Origin: Cryobacterium sp. HLT2-28
Lineage (GTDB): Bacteria; Actinomycetota; Actinomycetes; Actinomycetales; Microbacteriaceae
Assembly (NCBI RefSeq): GCF_004402495.1
Contig: NZ_SOFH01000018.1
Location: 124,001 to 188,000, forward strand
Direction of reading: 5' to 3'
Length of the DNA: 64,000 nt
Shown here piece after piece: positions 16,574-26,885 of this stretch (its first letter is position 1; each line of letters opens with the position of its first letter). A program made the translations under genes and the position numbers. The notes under the pieces were generated by a model. It saw only the letters and a list, made by a program, of their open reading frames with translations, searched no databases and was not told the origin of the DNA.

Positions 16574-18100
16574 TCAGCGCCAGCTGGGTAGCCAGATGTG
16601 CAGCTGCCAGAACAGGAACGATGTCTGCGTCCCGGTCCAGAGCGGATAGAAGTAGGCGCTCACCAGTGCGGCGGCGACGAGGGAGCCGACGAGGACGCGG
16701 ATGCCGGTGCGCCGGCCGCCCGCACCGTCCCCCAGCCCGGGCACCAGGCCGAGGAAGATCCCGATCGCACAGGTCAGGCCGAGCAGCAGGTACGGCTCGA
16801 ACGCGATCGTGTAGAACTGGAACACGGTGCGGCCGAGGTACATCAGCCAGGGCAGGTATCCGGCGACCATGCCCATCAGGATCAGGCCCACCTGCCATTC
16901 GCGGTAGCGCGCGAGCCGGTAGACGAGGTACAGGATCGCGGCCGTCGCGGCCCACCAGATCAGCGGGTTGGCGATCCCCGTGATCGCCTCCGCGCAGGTG
17001 CTGAAGTCGCAGCCGTTCTCGCCCAGCGACGAGCCCCGGTAGTACATGCTCGTCGGGCGGATCATGAACAGCCAGGTCAGCGGGTTGGCCTGGTACGGAT
17101 GCGGCGTGGCCAGGCCGACGTGATAGGTGTAGGCGGCCACCTGGTAGTGCCAGAAGCTCTGCACCGAATCGGGCACCCAGGCCAGGGCCCCGGTCCAGGC
17201 GGCACCGGGGGAGGCCGCCCAGTTGCGGTAGAAGCCCTCGGAGGTGACGACCCAGCCGGTCCAGGAGAGCAGGAATGTGGTCACCGCGACGGGCACCAGC
17301 AGGAGGAAGGTGGCCGGCGCCTGTTTGAGCACGGCGGCGCTCCACCAGAACGCGACGCCGGCCCGCCGGCGGGCCAGCGCATCCACGACCACCAGGTAGA
17401 CGCCGAACGCGGCGAGGAAGTAGAGGCCTGACCACTTGACGCTGCAGGTCAGCCCGAACGCGAGGCCGGCGGCGAGCAGCCAGGGTCGCCACCAGAGGGT
17501 CGGACCCCAGCCTGGCTCGCGCCCGGCCTCCCGGCGCCGGGCCATCCACTCGTCGAGCCGGCCGGCGTGCCAGTCCCGGTCGAGGAGCACGGCGCCGAAG
17601 CCGAGCAGCGCGAAGAACATGACGGAGTTGTCGAGGAGGGCGACCCGGGACATCACGATGGCGTTGCCGTCGATCGCGAACAGGAAACCCGCCAGCACCG
17701 CGAGCACCGTCGACCCGAAAAGCTTCTTCGCGATCAGCATCAGGAGCACGACCGCGAGCACGCCGATCACGGCGGTCACGATCCGCCAGCCCCAACTGCT
17801 GTCCGGGCCGAAGGCGGCCATTCCGAGCGAAATGAGCCATTTGCCCAGCGGCGGGTGCACGACGAAGGCCGGGTTCATCGTGAAGATGTCGGTGTGCCCC
17901 GACGCGAAGAGCGCATCCGCCTTGTCCGGCCACGTCGATTCGTATCCATTGGTGAAGAGCGTCCACGCGTCCTTCACATAGAAGGTCTCGTCGAAGACGA
18001 GGGAGTGCGGGCTGCCGAGGTTCCAGAGTCGCAGGATCGCGGCCAGCGCGGTCACTGCGAGGGGGCCGGCCCAGGAGAACCAGCGGCTGTTGAGGAGCAC
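16574..18100 (-). CDS. pmt: Dolichyl-phosphate-mannose--protein mannosyltransferase (protein O-mannosyltransferase)
   Basis: 508 residues from GTG at 18100; no in-frame ATG fits, and the frame continues upstream without starts of the right type nearby. It has many membrane helices and the GT39 acidic pair in VFDETFYVKDAW in the first extracytoplasmic loop. Other family blocks are FAIDGNAIVMSRVALLDNS, CSVKWSG and NPLTWLFMIRP. It transfers mannose from polyprenyl-phosphate-mannose to Ser/Thr of exported proteins during Sec translocation. The gene is divergent from rsmI with a 39-bp gap, exactly the arrangement known in mycobacteria (pmt/rsmI). Likely substrates include the many Ser/Thr/Pro-rich surface proteins in this window (inference). 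Confidence 0.93.
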   Translation of the reverse strand: MLLNSRWFSWAGPLAVTALAAILRLWNLGSPHSLVFDETFYVKDAWTLFTNGYESTWPDKADALFASGHTDIFTMNPAFVVHPPLGKWLISLGMAAFGPDSSWGWRIVTAVIGVLAVVLLMLIAKKLFGSTVLAVLAGFLFAIDGNAIVMSRVALLDNSVMFFALLGFGAVLLDRDWHAGRLDEWMARRREAGREPGWGPTLWWRPWLLAAGLAFGLTCSVKWSGLYFLAAFGVYLVVVDALARRRAGVAFWWSAAVLKQAPATFLLLVPVAVTTFLLSWTGWVVTSEGFYRNWAASPGAAWTGALAWVPDSVQSFWHYQVAAYTYHVGLATPHPYQANPLTWLFMIRPTSMYYRGSSLGENGCDFSTCAEAITGIANPLIWWAATAAILYLVYRLARYREWQVGLILMGMVAGYLPWLMYLGRTVFQFYTIAFEPYLLLGLTCAIGIFLGLVPGLGDGAGGRRTGIRVLVGSLVAAALVSAYFYPLWTGTQTSFLFWQLHIWLPSWR

Positions 18101-18139
18101 CTGACCATCGTAGTGAGCCGCGACTGCGAGACTGGGAGC

Positions 18140-19006
18140 ATGATCATCCTCGCTGCCACCCCGATCGGAAACCTCGGCGACGTCTCCCGTCGGCTCGTCG
18201 AGGCCCTCACGACCGCGACGGTGATCGCCGCCGAAGACACCCGCGTCACCGTGCATCTGCTCAAGGCCCTGGGCATTGAGAACCGGCCGAAACTGATCAG
18301 CCTGCACGACCACAATGAACGCGGCAAGGCGGCCGAGCTGGCCGAGCTGGCCCGGGACACGGATGTCCTCGTGCTCAGCGACGCGGGGATGCCCACCGTC
18401 TCCGACCCCGGATTCCATCTTGTCGACGCGGCGGTCGCGGCCGGCGTGGTCGTCTCGGCGCTGCCCGGCCCGTCGGCCGTGCTCACGGCGCTCGCCGTGT
18501 CGGGGCTGCCGACCGACCGATTCACCTTCGAGGGCTTCCTCCCGCGCAAGCACGGCGACCGGGTCACCGCGCTGCGCGAGGTGGCGGCCGAGCGGCGCAC
18601 CATGGTCTTCTTCGAGTCGCCCAACCGGCTCGCGGCATCCCTCACCGACCTCGGAGCCGTGCTCGGCGCCGACCGCCGTGTCGTCGTGTGCCGGGAGCTG
18701 ACCAAGTTCTACGAGGAAGTGAAACGGGGCACCGCGGCCGAACTGGCCGAGTGGGCCGCGGCGGGCGTCAAGGGCGAGATCTGCATCGTCGTCGCCGGCG
18801 CCGAGGCGCGCGTGCTCGATCTGCCGACCGGAGTCGCCGAGGTGCTCGCCCTGGTCGCGGCCGGCGCCCGACTGAAGGAGGCCGCCGCGGATGTCTCCGC
18901 CGCGTCCGGCCTCGGCAAACGCGACCTCTACGAGGCGGCGCTGCAGCAGAAGTCCGGCGGGACCGCGCCCGACAAGCCGGACTACTCGGACCTGCCGCTC
19001 GGCTGA
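18140..19006 (+). CDS. rsmI: 16S rRNA (cytidine-1402-2'-O)-methyltransferase
   Basis: 288 residues from the ATG at 18140. The opening MIILAATPIGNLGDVSRRLV and the following AAEDTRVTVHLLKALGI are hallmarks of RsmI, an SAM-dependent tetrapyrrole-methylase-fold enzyme that 2'-O-methylates C1402 of 16S rRNA. Further conserved blocks are VLSDAGMPTVSDPGFHLV, ALPGPSAVLTALAVSGL and FEGFLPRK. It is divergent from pmt. Other housekeeping RNA-related genes (metG, tatD, rsmA) follow on the same strand after one odd oxidoreductase. Confidence 0.95.
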   Translation: MIILAATPIGNLGDVSRRLVEALTTATVIAAEDTRVTVHLLKALGIENRPKLISLHDHNERGKAAELAELARDTDVLVLSDAGMPTVSDPGFHLVDAAVAAGVVVSALPGPSAVLTALAVSGLPTDRFTFEGFLPRKHGDRVTALREVAAERRTMVFFESPNRLAASLTDLGAVLGADRRVVVCRELTKFYEEVKRGTAAELAEWAAAGVKGEICIVVAGAEARVLDLPTGVAEVLALVAAGARLKEAAADVSAASGLGKRDLYEAALQQKSGGTAPDKPDYSDLPLG

Positions 19007-19086
19007 CCTGGCCCGTTCTCCCCCGTCCTGCCGCTTCCTGTCGTGAGGGCCGCCAGGTTCGCACTGGGGAACAAATGAGGGATGCT

Positions 19087-19100
19087 CGTGGTTAACCACG
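19087..19100. promoter_or_regulatory. Perfect 14-bp palindrome, candidate operator
   Basis: CGTGGTTAACCACG lies immediately before a GATAGGT -10-like sequence, about 40 bp upstream of the MDR gene start at 19139. That position is typical for a dimeric repressor site. No regulator gene is adjacent. Confidence 0.4.
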
Positions 19101-19138
19101 ATAGGTGACAGCCTGACAGGCGACACCGGAGGTGACCG

Positions 19139-20170
19139 ATGACACACGCGGTGAGGTTCTCCCAATACGGCGGCCCGGAAGTCCTCGGGATCGTCGAGAT
19201 TCCGGATCCCGTTCCCGGCCCCGGCGAGGTCGTCGTCGACGTTGTCGCGGCGGGATTGAACCCGGTCGAGACGGCCATCAGAGAGGGTCGTCTCGACGTG
19301 GAATGGCCTGCGCGTTTCCCGGCCGGACAGGGCAGTGACTTCGCCGGAATCGTTCGGCGGCTCGGCACCGGCGTCACCGGATGGAAGGTCGGTGACGAGG
19401 TGATGGGGCACACCGTCCGCGGCGCACAGGCCGAACTCATCGCCGTTCCGGTGACCGACATCATCCGCAAGCCCGATTCCCTGGCCTGGGAGGTGGCCGG
19501 CAGTCTGTACGTCGCCGCGGCCAACGCGTGGCGGGCCGTGCAGGACGTGAACCCCCGCCCCGGCCGCACCGTGCTCGTGCACGCCGCCGCGGGCGGGGTC
19601 GGCGGCATCGCCGCCCAGCTTGCCCGGCTGCGCGGCGCCACCGTGATCGGGACGGCCAGCCCGGAGAGCTTCGACCGCCTCCGCCAGCTCGGGGTCGTGC
19701 CGGTCGAGTACGGACCGGGCCTCGCCGAGCGGCTGACCAGGCTCGCACCGAACGGAATCGACGCCGAGTTGGATCATCGCGGCGATGCCTCCCTCGCCAA
19801 CCTCCGCTCCTCCGACACGACCGACACCGTGCTGCTCGCCAAGATCGCCCGGATGGTGGCCGACCGTCAGATCGTCGTGCCGGTCGCGGCGATCTACCCC
19901 TTCGACCAGGTGCAGGACGCCTACCGCGAGCTCGAGGCCGGGCACGCGCACGGCAAGATCGTGCTCGGCCTGCACCCGGTCGGATACACCCTGCAGAAGG
20001 TGCGGGGTCTCACCATGCGGGAATCCGAGGCCACCGTGGACAAGCCCGGCCGGGTCGCCGGGCCGCCGGCCCGCGAGGTGCTGCCGCCGGTGTTCGGGCA
20101 TCCGCCGACCCGGCGACCGAGTTCACCGGTGTTCCACTCCGGTGAGGGCCGCCGGGGGCTCGCGCCGTAA
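19139..20170 (+). CDS. MDR superfamily quinone/alcohol oxidoreductase, probably damaged (internal deletion, extended tail)
   Basis: 343 residues from ATG at 19139 with GGAGGTGA before it. The N-terminal catalytic domain is normal for NADPH:quinone-reductase-like MDR proteins (VRFSQYGGPEVLGIVEIP, GSDFAGIVRRLGTGVTGWKVGDEVMG), and the nucleotide motif is VLVHAAAGGVGGIAAQLA. After NGIDAELDH only about 23 residues separate this strand from LLAKIARMVADRQ, where relatives have about 60, so around 40 residues of the Rossmann domain appear missing, in frame. The usual end (AHGKIVL) is then followed by some 65 residues of Pro/Arg-rich sequence unlike the family. It may be a decaying gene. A palindrome upstream suggests it was once regulated. 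Confidence 0.65.
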   Translation: MTHAVRFSQYGGPEVLGIVEIPDPVPGPGEVVVDVVAAGLNPVETAIREGRLDVEWPARFPAGQGSDFAGIVRRLGTGVTGWKVGDEVMGHTVRGAQAELIAVPVTDIIRKPDSLAWEVAGSLYVAAANAWRAVQDVNPRPGRTVLVHAAAGGVGGIAAQLARLRGATVIGTASPESFDRLRQLGVVPVEYGPGLAERLTRLAPNGIDAELDHRGDASLANLRSSDTTDTVLLAKIARMVADRQIVVPVAAIYPFDQVQDAYRELEAGHAHGKIVLGLHPVGYTLQKVRGLTMRESEATVDKPGRVAGPPAREVLPPVFGHPPTRRPSSPVFHSGEGRRGLAP

Positions 20171-20198
20171 CAGGGCAGGCGCCATCCGCTGCTCCCAG

Positions 20199-20204
20199 TA
20201 GGCT
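20199..20204 (+). promoter_or_regulatory. Candidate -10 box (TAGGCT) of metG
   Basis: TAGGCT lies 7 nt before the metG ATG at 20212. The spacer GGAGGGC also contains a Shine-Dalgarno-like sequence, so either leaderless or leadered initiation is possible. Confidence 0.4.
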
Positions 20205-20211
20205 GGAGGGC

Positions 20212-21774
20212 ATGTCCGACGGCTCATCCTTCTACATCACCACGCCGATTTTCTACGTGAATGATGTCCCTCATATCGGGCACGCCTACACCGAGGTGGC
20301 CGCCGATGTGCTCGCGCGCTGGCACCGGCAGGCCGGTGAAGATGCCTGGCTGCTGACCGGCACCGACGAACACGGGCAGAAGATCCTGCGCACCGCCATC
20401 GCCAACGGCGTCACGCCGAAGGAATGGGCCGACCGCCTGGTCGAGACCGCGTGGAAGCCCCTGCTGCAGACCGTCGACATCAAGAACGACGACTTCATCC
20501 GCACAACCGACGAGCGCCACGAGGTGAACGCGCAGAAGTTCCTGCAGCACCTCTACGACGCCGGGCACATCTACACGGGTGAATACGAGGGCTTCTACTG
20601 CGTGGGCTGCGAGGAGTACAAGCAGCCGAGCGACCTCATCGACGGCACCGGCGAATTCGCCGGAGTGCAGGTCTGCGCGATCCACTCGATCCCGGTCGAA
20701 CTGCTGCATGAGAAGAACTACTTCTTCCGGATGAGCACCTTCGCCGACCAGCTCCTCGCCCTCTACGAGGACAACCCCGATTTCGTGCAGCCCGCCGCCG
20801 CCCGCAACGAGGTCATCTCCTTTGTCAAGCAGGGCCTGTCCGACCTGTCCATCTCCCGCTCCAGCTTCGACTGGGGCATCAAGGTGCCCTGGGACGACAG
20901 CCACGTCGTCTACGTCTGGTTCGACGCGCTGCTCAACTACATCACCGCCGCGGGCTACGGCCACGACGACGAGAAGTTCAGCCGGCTCTGGCCCGCCACC
21001 CACATCGTCGGCAAGGACATCCTCCGTTTCCACGCCGTGATCTGGCCGGCCATGCTCCTCGCGGCCGGTATCGAGGTTCCCCGCCGGGTCTTCGGCCACG
21101 GCTGGCTGCTGGTCGGCGGCGAGAAGATGAGCAAGTCCAAGCTCACCGGCATCGCCCCGAGCCAGATCACCGACACCTTCGGCTCCGACGCGTTCCGCTA
21201 CTACTTCATGCGGGCGATCAGCTTCGGCCAGGACGGGTCGTTCTCCTGGGAGGACCTCTCCGCCCGCTACCAGTCCGAGCTCGCCAACGGGTTCGGCAAC
21301 CTCGCCTCCCGCGTGATCGCCATGGTCGTGCGCTACTGCGACGGGGAGATCCCGACCCCCACGGTGTTCTCCCAGGACGACGACCTGATCCGCGCCACCG
21401 AGAAGCGGGCCACGGATGCCGCGGGCGAGGCCATCTCCCGCCTGGCCATCCACGAGGCGATCGCCGCGATCTGGGAGCTGGTCGACGAGCTCAACGGCTA
21501 CATCACCAGCCAGGAACCGTGGGCCCTCGCCAAGGACCCGGCCAACCGGGCCCGGCTCGAGGCCGTGCTGTTCACCGCCGTGCGCGGGCTCGGCACCCTC
21601 GCCGTGCTGCTCTCGCCGATCGTGCCCCAGGCCACCGCGAAGCTCTGGCAGGCGCTCGGCGGCAGCGGCGAGCTCACCGACGTGCGCATCGACCAGGCCT
21701 GGCAGTGGACCGGTGGGACCCACGTGTCCCCGCTCGAGGCGCTCTTCCCCCGCATCGAGGCCACGGTTGGCTGA
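20212..21774 (+). CDS. metG: Methionine--tRNA ligase
   Basis: 520 residues, the short class I MetRS without a C-terminal dimerisation domain. The ATP-binding HIGH motif is in PHIGHAYTEVAADVLARW and the KMSKS loop in LLVGGEKMSKSKLTGI. The connective domain keeps only CVGCEEYK as a remnant zinc site and AICSIP-like AIHSIPVELL. It charges tRNA-Met in the cytosol. The gene overlaps the probable tatD start by 8 bases and heads a compact metG-tatD-rsmA-ispE run conserved in actinobacteria. Confidence 0.97.
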   Translation: MSDGSSFYITTPIFYVNDVPHIGHAYTEVAADVLARWHRQAGEDAWLLTGTDEHGQKILRTAIANGVTPKEWADRLVETAWKPLLQTVDIKNDDFIRTTDERHEVNAQKFLQHLYDAGHIYTGEYEGFYCVGCEEYKQPSDLIDGTGEFAGVQVCAIHSIPVELLHEKNYFFRMSTFADQLLALYEDNPDFVQPAAARNEVISFVKQGLSDLSISRSSFDWGIKVPWDDSHVVYVWFDALLNYITAAGYGHDDEKFSRLWPATHIVGKDILRFHAVIWPAMLLAAGIEVPRRVFGHGWLLVGGEKMSKSKLTGIAPSQITDTFGSDAFRYYFMRAISFGQDGSFSWEDLSARYQSELANGFGNLASRVIAMVVRYCDGEIPTPTVFSQDDDLIRATEKRATDAAGEAISRLAIHEAIAAIWELVDELNGYITSQEPWALAKDPANRARLEAVLFTAVRGLGTLAVLLSPIVPQATAKLWQALGGSGELTDVRIDQAWQWTGGTHVSPLEALFPRIEATVG

Positions 21775-22726
21775 CACTCCGGGCTCGGCCACCGAACCGG
21801 TGCGCCGCCGGGAGCAGACCGCGGGCCGCGACCTGCGCTACCCGCCGCTGCCGGAGCCGCTCGTCGTCCCGGTCTACGACAACCACACCCACCTCGAAAT
21901 CGCCGACGGCGACGAGGGGCTGAGCGTGGCCGAACAGCTCGACCGGGCCTCCAGCGTCGGCGTCCGCGGCGTCATCCAGGTCGGCGGGGACCTGGCGACG
22001 TCGCGCTGGTCGGCGGCGGCCGCGGGAGCCGAGCCGCGCATGCTCGCGGCCGTCGCCATCCACCCCAATGAAGCCCCCGTCTATGAGGCCGCCGGCACCC
22101 TGGACGACGCCCTGGCCGAGATCTCGGCCCTCGCCGCGCTGCCCCGGGTCGTCGCCGTCGGCGAGACCGGCCTGGACTTCTTCCGCACCGGTCCGGAGGG
22201 GCGCGCCGCCCAGCACCGGTCGTTCGAGGCGCACATCGAGATCGCCAAGCAGCACGGCCTCGCCCTGCAGATCCACGACCGCGACGCCCACGCCGACGTC
22301 ATCGAGACCCTGCTCCGGGTCGGCGCCCCCGAACGCACCGTGTTCCACTGCTTCTCCGGCGACGCCGAGATGGCGAGGATCTGCGCCGACAACGGCTGGT
22401 ACCTCTCCTTCTCCGGCACCGTGACCTTCAAGAACGCGGACGACCTGCGGGGCGCCCTCGCCGCGATACCGCGCCGGCTGATCCTGGTCGAGACGGATGC
22501 CCCGTTCCTCACCCCCGCGCCCTTCCGCGGCCGCCCGAACGCCCCCTACCTTCTGCCGCACACGCTCCGCGCCATGGCCGACCACCTCGAAACGGATGTC
22601 ACCATGCTCGCCGCCCAGATCTCCTCGAACACCGAGCTCGTCTACGGGCGGTGGGACGCCGAACCGGTGACCGCGCCCGACGCCGTGACCTCCACCCGGA
22701 CCGCCCCCCGGGGAGGCATCGCGTGA
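21767..22726 (+). CDS. tatD: TatD family metal-dependent deoxyribonuclease
   Basis: 319 residues if read from TTG at 21767, which overlaps metG by 8 bases; GTG at 21800 is an alternative. Metal ligands of the TIM-barrel hydrolase are visible: YDNHTHLEI (HxH), AVGETGLDFFR, LQIHDRDAHADV, TVFHCFSGDAEMA and LVETDAPFL. TatD enzymes are magnesium-dependent 3'-5' exonucleases linked to DNA repair and oxidative stress. The stop overlaps the GTG of rsmA by 4 bases. In mycobacteria a resuscitation-promoting factor gene lies between these two; it is absent here. Confidence 0.93.
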   Translation: MADTPGSATEPVRRREQTAGRDLRYPPLPEPLVVPVYDNHTHLEIADGDEGLSVAEQLDRASSVGVRGVIQVGGDLATSRWSAAAAGAEPRMLAAVAIHPNEAPVYEAAGTLDDALAEISALAALPRVVAVGETGLDFFRTGPEGRAAQHRSFEAHIEIAKQHGLALQIHDRDAHADVIETLLRVGAPERTVFHCFSGDAEMARICADNGWYLSFSGTVTFKNADDLRGALAAIPRRLILVETDAPFLTPAPFRGRPNAPYLLPHTLRAMADHLETDVTMLAAQISSNTELVYGRWDAEPVTAPDAVTSTRTAPRGGIA

Positions 22727-23793
22727 CCGAACCGAGGCACGGCTACCCGGCGGGCGAGGAACCCGCGGCGCCGACGGTCGACTCGCAGTCCGGAACCGCG
22801 GACCCGGACGTCGACGCGGACCGCGTCCCGGGGCGTCACGCCGCCCCGGCCGAGCCGGCTCCGGTGGTCGAGGAACCGGCCGAGCCGGCTCCGATGGTCG
22901 AGGAGCCGGTGGTCGGGCGACCCCGCACCCTGCTCGGCCCCGCCGAGATCCGCGACCTCGCCGAGATGCTGGGCGTCAACCCCACCAAGAAGCTCGGCCA
23001 GAACTTCGTCATCGACGGCAACACCGTGCGCCGGATCGTCAAGGTCGCCGCCATCAGCGCCGCCGACACCGTCGTGGAGGTCGGCCCCGGCCTCGGTTCC
23101 CTCACCCTCGGCCTGCTCGAGACCGGCGCCCGGGTCGTGGCCGTCGAGATCGACGAACGTCTCGCCGAGCAACTTCCGCTCACCGTCGAGCTCATGCACG
23201 AGGGCGCGCCGCTGACCGTCATCCGTGCCGACGCGCTCAAGATCACCGAGATCCCCGACGCGCCGACCCGACTGGTCGCCAACCTGCCCTACAACGTGTC
23301 CGTGCCGGTGCTGTTGCACCTGCTCGAGCACTTCGCCTCGATCCGCGCCGGTGTGGTGATGGTGCAGGCCGAGGTCGGCGAGCGCCTCGCCGCCCCGCCG
23401 GGCTCGAAGGTCTACGGCAGCCCGAGCGTCAAGGCCGCCTGGTACGGACAGTTCCGCACTGCGGGCAAGGTCAGCCGCCAGGTGTTCTGGCCGGTCCCGA
23501 ACGTCGACTCGATCCTGATCGCCTTCGAACGACGGGCAGTCCCGCTGGAAAGCGAGGAACTGCGCCTGGCCACCTTCGCCCTCGTCGACGGGGCCTTCCA
23601 GCAGCGCCGCAAGATGCTGCGGCAGTCGCTGTCCAGCGTGCTCGGCGACTCGGCGAGAGCGTCGACGATCCTGGCCGAGGCCGGGATCGACCCCACCGAG
23701 CGCGGCGAACAGCTCACCGTCGATGACTTCCTCGCGATCGCCCGCGCCTGGCGTTCCGGGGCACGAGAAGCCGATGCGGCTGGGCTAGGTTAG
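22723..23793 (+). CDS. rsmA: 16S rRNA (adenine-1518/1519-N6)-dimethyltransferase
   Basis: 356 residues from GTG at 22723, overlapping tatD. The enzyme dimethylates A1518 and A1519 of 16S rRNA. The SAM-binding motif is [20 protein letters not shown], the catalytic NLPY is in [16 protein letters not shown], and [18 protein letters not shown] is the typical start of the domain. Unusual is a Pro/Glu/Ala-rich N-terminal extension of about 65 residues, part of it made by a 30-bp direct duplication. It is absent from E. coli KsgA and unlikely to be catalytic; a downstream start is possible but none has a convincing ribosome site. Confidence 0.95.
   Translation: MTEPRHGYPAGEEPAAPTVDSQSGTADPDVDADRVPGRHAAPAEPAPVVEEPAEPAPMVEEPVVGRPRTLLGPAEIRDLAEMLGVNPTKKLGQNFVIDGNTVRRIVKVAAISAADTVVEVGPGLGSLTLGLLETGARVVAVEIDERLAEQLPLTVELMHEGAPLTVIRADALKITEIPDAPTRLVANLPYNVSVPVLLHLLEHFASIRAGVVMVQAEVGERLAAPPGSKVYGSPSVKAAWYGQFRTAGKVSRQVFWPVPNVDSILIAFERRAVPLESEELRLATFALVDGAFQQRRKMLRQSLSSVLGDSARASTILAEAGIDPTERGEQLTVDDFLAIARAWRSGAREADAAGLG
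22846..22905. repeat. 30-bp direct duplication inside rsmA
   Basis: Two adjacent 30-bp copies (22846-22875 and 22876-22905) with two mismatches encode [10 protein letters not shown] and [10 protein letters not shown] in the disordered N-terminal extension. Confidence 0.8.
23786..23791 (+). promoter_or_regulatory. Candidate -10 box (TAGGTT) of ispE
   Basis: TAGGTT lies 6 nt before the ispE ATG at 23798 and overlaps the rsmA stop codon. It could give ispE its own leaderless transcript. Confidence 0.4.
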
Positions 23794-23797
23794 TCAC

Positions 23798-24733
23798 ATG
23801 ACCAACGCGGCCGCATCTCCCATGGTGCACGCGAGGGCACCGGGCAAAATCAACGTCTTCCTCAAGGTCGGCGCCGTGCTCGAAGACGGCTACCACGAGG
23901 TGGCAACCGCCTACCAGGCGGTCTCCCTCTACGAAGACGTGCGTGCCTACCCGGCCGACGACTTCTCGGTCGAGTTCAACGGATCGATCGACACCTCCGG
24001 CCTGGCCGTCGACGGCAGCAACCTCGCGATCAAGGCCGCCCGGGCGCTGGCCCGCAAGGCAGGCTTCCGCGGCGGCGTGCGCCTGTCCATCGAGAAGAAC
24101 GTCCCGATCGCCGGCGGCATGGGCGGCGGGTCCGCGGATGCCGCGGCCACCCTCCTCGCCTGCGACACCCTGTGGGGAACCGAGGCAAGCAGGGACGACC
24201 TGCTCGGCATCGCAGCCACCCTCGGCGCCGACGTCCCGTTCTCCTTCACCGGCGGCACCGCGATCGGCACCGGCCGCGGCGACCGGCTCAGCCCGGCCCT
24301 GGCCAAGGGCCAGTTCCACTGGGTCCTCGCCCTCGCCGAGTTCGGCATGTCGACGCCCGCCGTCTACAGCGAACTCGACCGGCACCGCGAGCGGCACGCC
24401 CAGGACATCTTCCCGGCCCAGCTCCAGCCCACCGTCGACGCCAACGTGCTGCAGGCGCTCCGCGCCGGCGACCCTGCCATGCTCGCCGAATCGCTGCACA
24501 ACGACCTGCAGGCGCCGGCGCTGCACCTCGCCCCCGGACTGGCCCGGGTGCTCGAACTCGGCGAGGCGAACGGGGCGCTGGCGGGCATCCTCTCGGGCTC
24601 CGGCCCCACCGTGGCGTTCCTGGTGCAGGATGCCGACAGCGCCCTGGAGCTGCAGGTCGCGCTGAGCGCCTCCCGGCTGCACGTGGTGCGTGCCACCGGC
24701 CCGGTGCACGGCGCCCGCATCATCCACGACTAG
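23798..24733 (+). CDS. ispE: 4-diphosphocytidyl-2-C-methyl-D-erythritol kinase
   Basis: 311 residues. A GHMP kinase of the non-mevalonate (MEP) isoprenoid pathway that phosphorylates CDP-ME. Motif 1 is [15 protein letters not shown], the ATP-binding motif 2 is [20 protein letters not shown], and motif 3 is [15 protein letters not shown]. The start at 23798 leaves a short Ala-rich lead; MVHARAPGK at 23822 is the alternative. It follows rsmA by 4 bases. Downstream lies one copy of the dispersed nested palindrome. Confidence 0.95.
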   Translation: MTNAAASPMVHARAPGKINVFLKVGAVLEDGYHEVATAYQAVSLYEDVRAYPADDFSVEFNGSIDTSGLAVDGSNLAIKAARALARKAGFRGGVRLSIEKNVPIAGGMGGGSADAAATLLACDTLWGTEASRDDLLGIAATLGADVPFSFTGGTAIGTGRGDRLSPALAKGQFHWVLALAEFGMSTPAVYSELDRHRERHAQDIFPAQLQPTVDANVLQALRAGDPAMLAESLHNDLQAPALHLAPGLARVLELGEANGALAGILSGSGPTVAFLVQDADSALELQVALSASRLHVVRATGPVHGARIIHD

Positions 24734-24748
24734 CTTCCGTTTGCCGCG

Positions 24749-24812
24749 ACTGTTGCCGAATCGGACACCTGTTGCCGGTGTGCCGGCAACAGATGTCCGG
24801 CCCGGCAACAGT
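24749..24812. repeat. Nested-palindrome element, copy A
   Basis: Outer arms ACTGTTGCCGAATCGGACA (24749-24767) and TGTCCGGCCCGGCAACAGT (24794-24812) pair with three mismatches. Inner arms CTGTTGCCGG (24769-24778) and CCGGCAACAG (24783-24792) pair perfectly. The same architecture and sequence recur at 51970 and 53115. It lies just past the ispE stop. Confidence 0.85.
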
Positions 24813-24827
24813 CAGGCCACGGGGGGC

Positions 24828-24866
24828 GAAACCGGGGCGGGAAACCGGGGCGGGAAACCGGGGGCG
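24828..24866. repeat. 13-bp tandem repeat, three copies
   Basis: GAAACCGGGGCGG occurs at 24828, 24841 and, slightly changed, 24854, between the nested palindrome and the ABC-F gene. Confidence 0.75.
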
Positions 24867-24902
24867 CGGGGCTCACAGCCACGCCAGCTAAACTCGAAAG
24901 CT

Positions 24903-26708
<1,806 letters not shown>

Positions 26709-26714
26709 ATCGCA

Positions 26715-26760
26715 GATGCTGTTACCGCGTGTGTCGCCGCGGCCCGCGCGGTGCAGCATC
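26715..26760 (+). terminator. Stem-loop after the ABC-F gene
   Basis: GATGCTG pairs with CAGCATC and, after a small bulge, ACCGCG pairs with CGCGGT, giving about 13 bp of stem starting 7 nt past the ABC-F stop. There is no T-tract; terminator or attenuator ahead of metQ. Confidence 0.5.
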
Positions 26761-26885
26761 CGTCGATAGCCTAGAAGTGTGCCTCGCAATGCAGCGGCAC
26801 AGACTCCCCACCTCGCCCGACGTGGTTTCCCTGTGCCTGAATTGCCCCGGCAGAAACTCCGAACACAGCAAAAGGGGAACCCATC

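Noticed and set aside
21416-21766. TatD beginning far upstream inside metG
   Set aside because: The open frame inside metG is a shadow; TatD-like sequence starts only near 21860, so TTG 21767 or GTG 21800 is the sensible start.
26709-26885. SAM or methionine riboswitch before metQ
   Set aside because: No conserved SAM-I, SAM-II or SAM-IV core was recognisable; only a terminator-like stem-loop is present.
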